Below, one piece after another: positions 47,090 to 47,285 of a stretch of DNA of 47,285 nt. Position numbers and translations under genes: made by a program. The stretch spans positions 1-47,285 of the forward strand of contig JAJZBS010000012.1 in NCBI GenBank assembly GCA_021851885.1, given 5' to 3'. Under the pieces are notes generated by a model. The model ran no database searches, was not told the DNA's origin, and was given only the letters and a program-made list of their open reading frames with translations. Position 1 is the stretch's first letter. Every line of letters starts with the position of its first letter. The stretch comes from Actinomycetes bacterium. GTDB lineage: Bacteria; Actinomycetota; Acidimicrobiia; Acidimicrobiales; JAMCQF01.

Positions 47090-47285
47090 GCTGCGCCTTG
47101 CTGGTGGAGGGTGCTGGCGGCCTGGCGGCCCGCCCGGATACCGGCTTCGACGGTGGGGTCGTCGGGGGGGAGGTGCGCCCGGAGGGTGTCGGGGTCGAGC
47201 CCGTTGAGCGCGAGCCATGCGGCGGCGCGGGCGACGGTTTCGGCGCCGACGGTGACCGGGCCGGGGACCTCGGCGGAGACGAGAT
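47086..47285 (-). CDS. Small hypothetical early protein, 3' part (joins to 1-314)
   Basis: Continuation of the gene starting at 314. Across the join it reads ARAAAWLALNGLDPDTLRAH then LPPDDPTVEAGIRAGRQAA and STLHQQGAA before a TGA at 47086 that overlaps the RepA-like start. Only 47086-47140 is unique; 47141-47266 duplicates the left end. The final 19 bases encode LVSAEV in place of the polyproline run of the left-end version, so two alleles of the gene may be represented. Confidence 0.7.
   Translation of the reverse strand, partial: LVSAEVPGPVTVGAETVARAAAWLALNGLDPDTLRAHLPPDDPTVEAGIRAGRQAASTLHQQGAA
47141..47266. repeat. Terminal direct repeat, right copy
   Basis: Second copy of the 126-bp end repeat. 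The 19 bases after it (47267-47285) do not match the bases that follow the left copy, although both versions keep the same frame open. That suggests two variants of one gene in the sampled population, or an assembly error at the G-rich tract. Confidence 0.95.

Larger units (their letters stand above)
1..47285. mobile_element. Complete temperate siphophage genome, circularly permuted contig
   Basis: One full set of phage modules is present in the usual siphovirus order: terminase, portal, protease, scaffold, capsid, connectors, tail tube, chaperones, tape measure, minor tail proteins, lysis genes, integrase and repressor, early recombination and replication genes. No cellular housekeeping gene flanks them. 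The ends share a 126-bp exact repeat that closes a reading frame, so the map is circular. The integrase and repressor mark it as temperate. Iteron arrays near a RepA-like gene would also fit a plasmid-like prophage, but the sequence does not decide this. Confidence 0.93.

Noticed and set aside
1-47285. tRNA, rRNA or tmRNA genes
   Set aside because: No cloverleaf-like or conserved RNA segment was noticed by eye in the gene-poor regions; a tRNA scan would be decisive.

Overview
The window looks like one complete temperate siphovirus genome of an actinobacterial host. It is linearised at an arbitrary point of a circular or circularly permuted map. Bases 1-126 are repeated exactly at 47141-47266. 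Joining the ends at that repeat restores an in-frame 122-codon gene between a WhiB-type gene and a RepA-like ATPase gene, so the unit genome is about 47,140 bp. Very high GC, many GTG starts, leaderless-type promoters, a WhiB protein and DnaN-like, RuvC-like and Exo/RecT genes all point to an actinobacterial host. The species cannot be told from the sequence.

Layout. Nearly every gene is on the minus strand, so the map reads from high to low coordinates. (1) 43.8-33.1 kb: zinc-motif proteins, small and large terminase, a portal fused to a MuF-type head protein, a HAD-like protein, an XkdF-like protease, a scaffold-like protein and the major capsid protein. (2) 33.0-20.4 kb: head-tail connectors, major tail tube, two tail chaperones with a likely -1 frameshift, a tape measure of about 1,050 residues and minor tail proteins. 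(3) 20.4-15.0 kb: a secreted eqolisin-like (G1) protein, GH25 lysozyme, four small membrane proteins, a phospholipase D-like protein interrupted by an HNH element on the opposite strand, a holin candidate and a papain-like protease. (4) 15.0-11.5 kb: tail-fibre or baseplate proteins, one built from about 22 copies of a 20-residue Ala/Ser/Thr repeat. Stem-loops at 11.5 kb end this late operon.

(5) 11.5-9.7 kb, plus strand: HTH repressor, tyrosine integrase and a membrane zinc-ribbon protein. They diverge from the early operon at a switch region with two back-to-back promoters, each placing the predicted transcript start on the ATG, and with shared TGTTGACA-type operators. (6) 9.7-0 kb, continuing across the join to 45.7 kb: the early operon. 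It encodes an excise/Cro-like HTH protein, DnaN-like clamp, PD-(D/E)XK exonuclease, HNH protein, RecT-like annealing protein, an Acb2/Tad1-like anti-CBASS/anti-Thoeris candidate, a DUF6745-like protein with about 56 tetrapeptide repeats and its partner, a RuvC-like resolvase, a DUF1643 protein, a WhiB fused to the start of a cytosine methyltransferase, and a RepA-like AAA ATPase. (7) 45.7-44.1 kb: a gene-poor region with two separate families of roughly 10-bp-spaced iterons, a 29-bp palindrome and G-rich repeats. It is the likely replication origin. Most gene junctions are GTGA or ATGA overlaps, which fixes many of the starts given here.

Most unusual points: the HNH insertion at 16.2-16.9 kb, which left a displaced copy of the host gene's 3' end and supplied a divergent replacement; the methyltransferase-WhiB chimera; the Acb2/Tad1-like gene with a Cys-rich insert; the tetrapeptide-repeat protein; the phage eqolisin-like protein; and the double-iteron origin.
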